From: Roseomonas sp. 18066
GTDB taxonomy: Bacteria > Pseudomonadota > Alphaproteobacteria > Acetobacterales > Acetobacteraceae
Direction of reading: 5' to 3'
Length of the DNA: 64,000 bases
NCBI RefSeq assembly: GCF_902706185.1
Contig: NZ_CACSJM010000005.1
Coordinates: forward strand, 22,919-86,918
This document shows, piece after piece, positions 63,757 to 64,000 of this stretch; position 1 is the first letter of the stretch, and every line of letters begins with the position of its first letter. A program made the position numbers and the translations under genes. The notes under the pieces were generated by a model, which saw only the letters and a program-made list of their open reading frames with translations, was not told the DNA's origin and did not search any database.

Positions 63757-63774
63757 GCAGGCTCCAAGCGTCAT

Positions 63775-64000
63775 AATGATGCGGCCGGGGAACGGGGCAG
63801 GACCGCCCGTTTACCCGACCTCTGCGTTCGGCGTGATTGTGCGGGGCGCGAGGGCACCGCACAAGGGGGCAGCCTGGCCGGGCGCCCTGGCCTTGCTGGG
63901 CAAGCCCCGCCCTATGCGCTAATCCCCCGGCCGACAGCCCCTGCCGGGGCGCCGCCTGACGCGAATTTTTCACGAACCACCCCCCGGGAGGGCCACCCCC
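63775..64000. other. intergenic region at the right edge
   Basis: I see no supported gene here. The sequence contains several GC-rich inverted stretches and probably the promoter of the phosphatase/NeuB pair. No clear sigma70 hexamers could be picked out. Confidence 0.4.

Overview
The window is very GC-rich, densely packed and almost entirely metabolic and transport coding sequence. Strong G/C preference at third codon positions, orphan Bug-type (tripartite tricarboxylate, TTT) receptors, Liv-type and Dpp-type ABC systems, CaiB/BaiF CoA-transferase and acyl-CoA dehydrogenase operons, and a URC uracil pathway all point to an alphaproteobacterium. My best guess is an Acetobacteraceae/Roseomonas-like member of the Rhodospirillales; this is inference, because no rRNA or housekeeping marker is present. 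I saw no tRNA, rRNA, CRISPR array, insertion sequence or prophage.

Layout. 1-1346 is the N-terminal part of a family-5 binding protein running off the left edge, with a 14-bp palindromic operator-like site upstream. 1472-4580 (minus) is an acyl-CoA dehydrogenase / SDR / APH-family kinase-like operon, divergent from a zinc-free quinone oxidoreductase (4681-5679). 5648-12317 (minus) is a tightly overlapping operon of a Liv-type ABC transporter (binding protein, LivG, F, H, M) followed by an NDP-forming acyl-CoA synthetase. 12413-19437 (minus) is a seven-gene operon: CoA transferase, two acyl-CoA dehydrogenases, enoyl-CoA hydratase, tyrosine phosphatase, Bug receptor and a PRISE-type enone reductase. 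It diverges from an IclR regulator with a perfect inverted-repeat operator between them. 20372-21740 holds a flavin reductase and a Nudix hydrolase. 21882-23536 is a DUF47-Pit phosphate transport pair preceded by two Pho-box-like direct repeats. 23587-30203 holds a MetX-like hydrolase, an M81 (MlrC) peptidase, a YqaA-like membrane protein, a LuxR-type regulator, a LysE exporter and an M20 deacylase.

30392-36483 is a sugar-acid locus (Bug receptor, 2,5-dioxovalerate-type aldehyde dehydrogenase, IlvD/Edd dehydratase, RraA-like protein) with a divergent GntR regulator. 36630-52809 is a catabolic island: gamma-glutamyltransferase-like enzyme, IclR regulator, HyuA/HyuB, a peptide-type ABC transporter with a fused permease-ATPase, an SDR, a three-component HcnABC/LhpBEF-like flavin dehydrogenase and an N-formylglutamate amidohydrolase-like enzyme. 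Several of these families act on glutamate derivatives. 52816-55084 holds an orphan metal/cofactor-type binding protein and a nitronate monooxygenase. 55350-59334 is a complete-looking URC uracil-catabolism operon (Upp, URC4, URC1) with a divergent RutR-like regulator and a near-consensus RutR operator. 59379-60995 encodes a cobalt-type nitrile hydratase with accessory protein and a His/Asp-rich alpha-subunit tail. An HU protein, a NeuB-family synthase fused to an N-terminal GT42/DUF115-like domain, and an overlapping inositol-monophosphatase-family gene close the window.

The most distinctive non-genic signal is a family of at least six near-identical palindromic elements (about 23543, 36522, 43008, 55094, 55291 and 59335). 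Each is a GGGGGAA-loop-TTCCCCC hairpin with an A/T-rich arm on one side. All but one sit just downstream of genes in terminator orientation, so they look like a dispersed, mobile or amplified intrinsic-terminator family.
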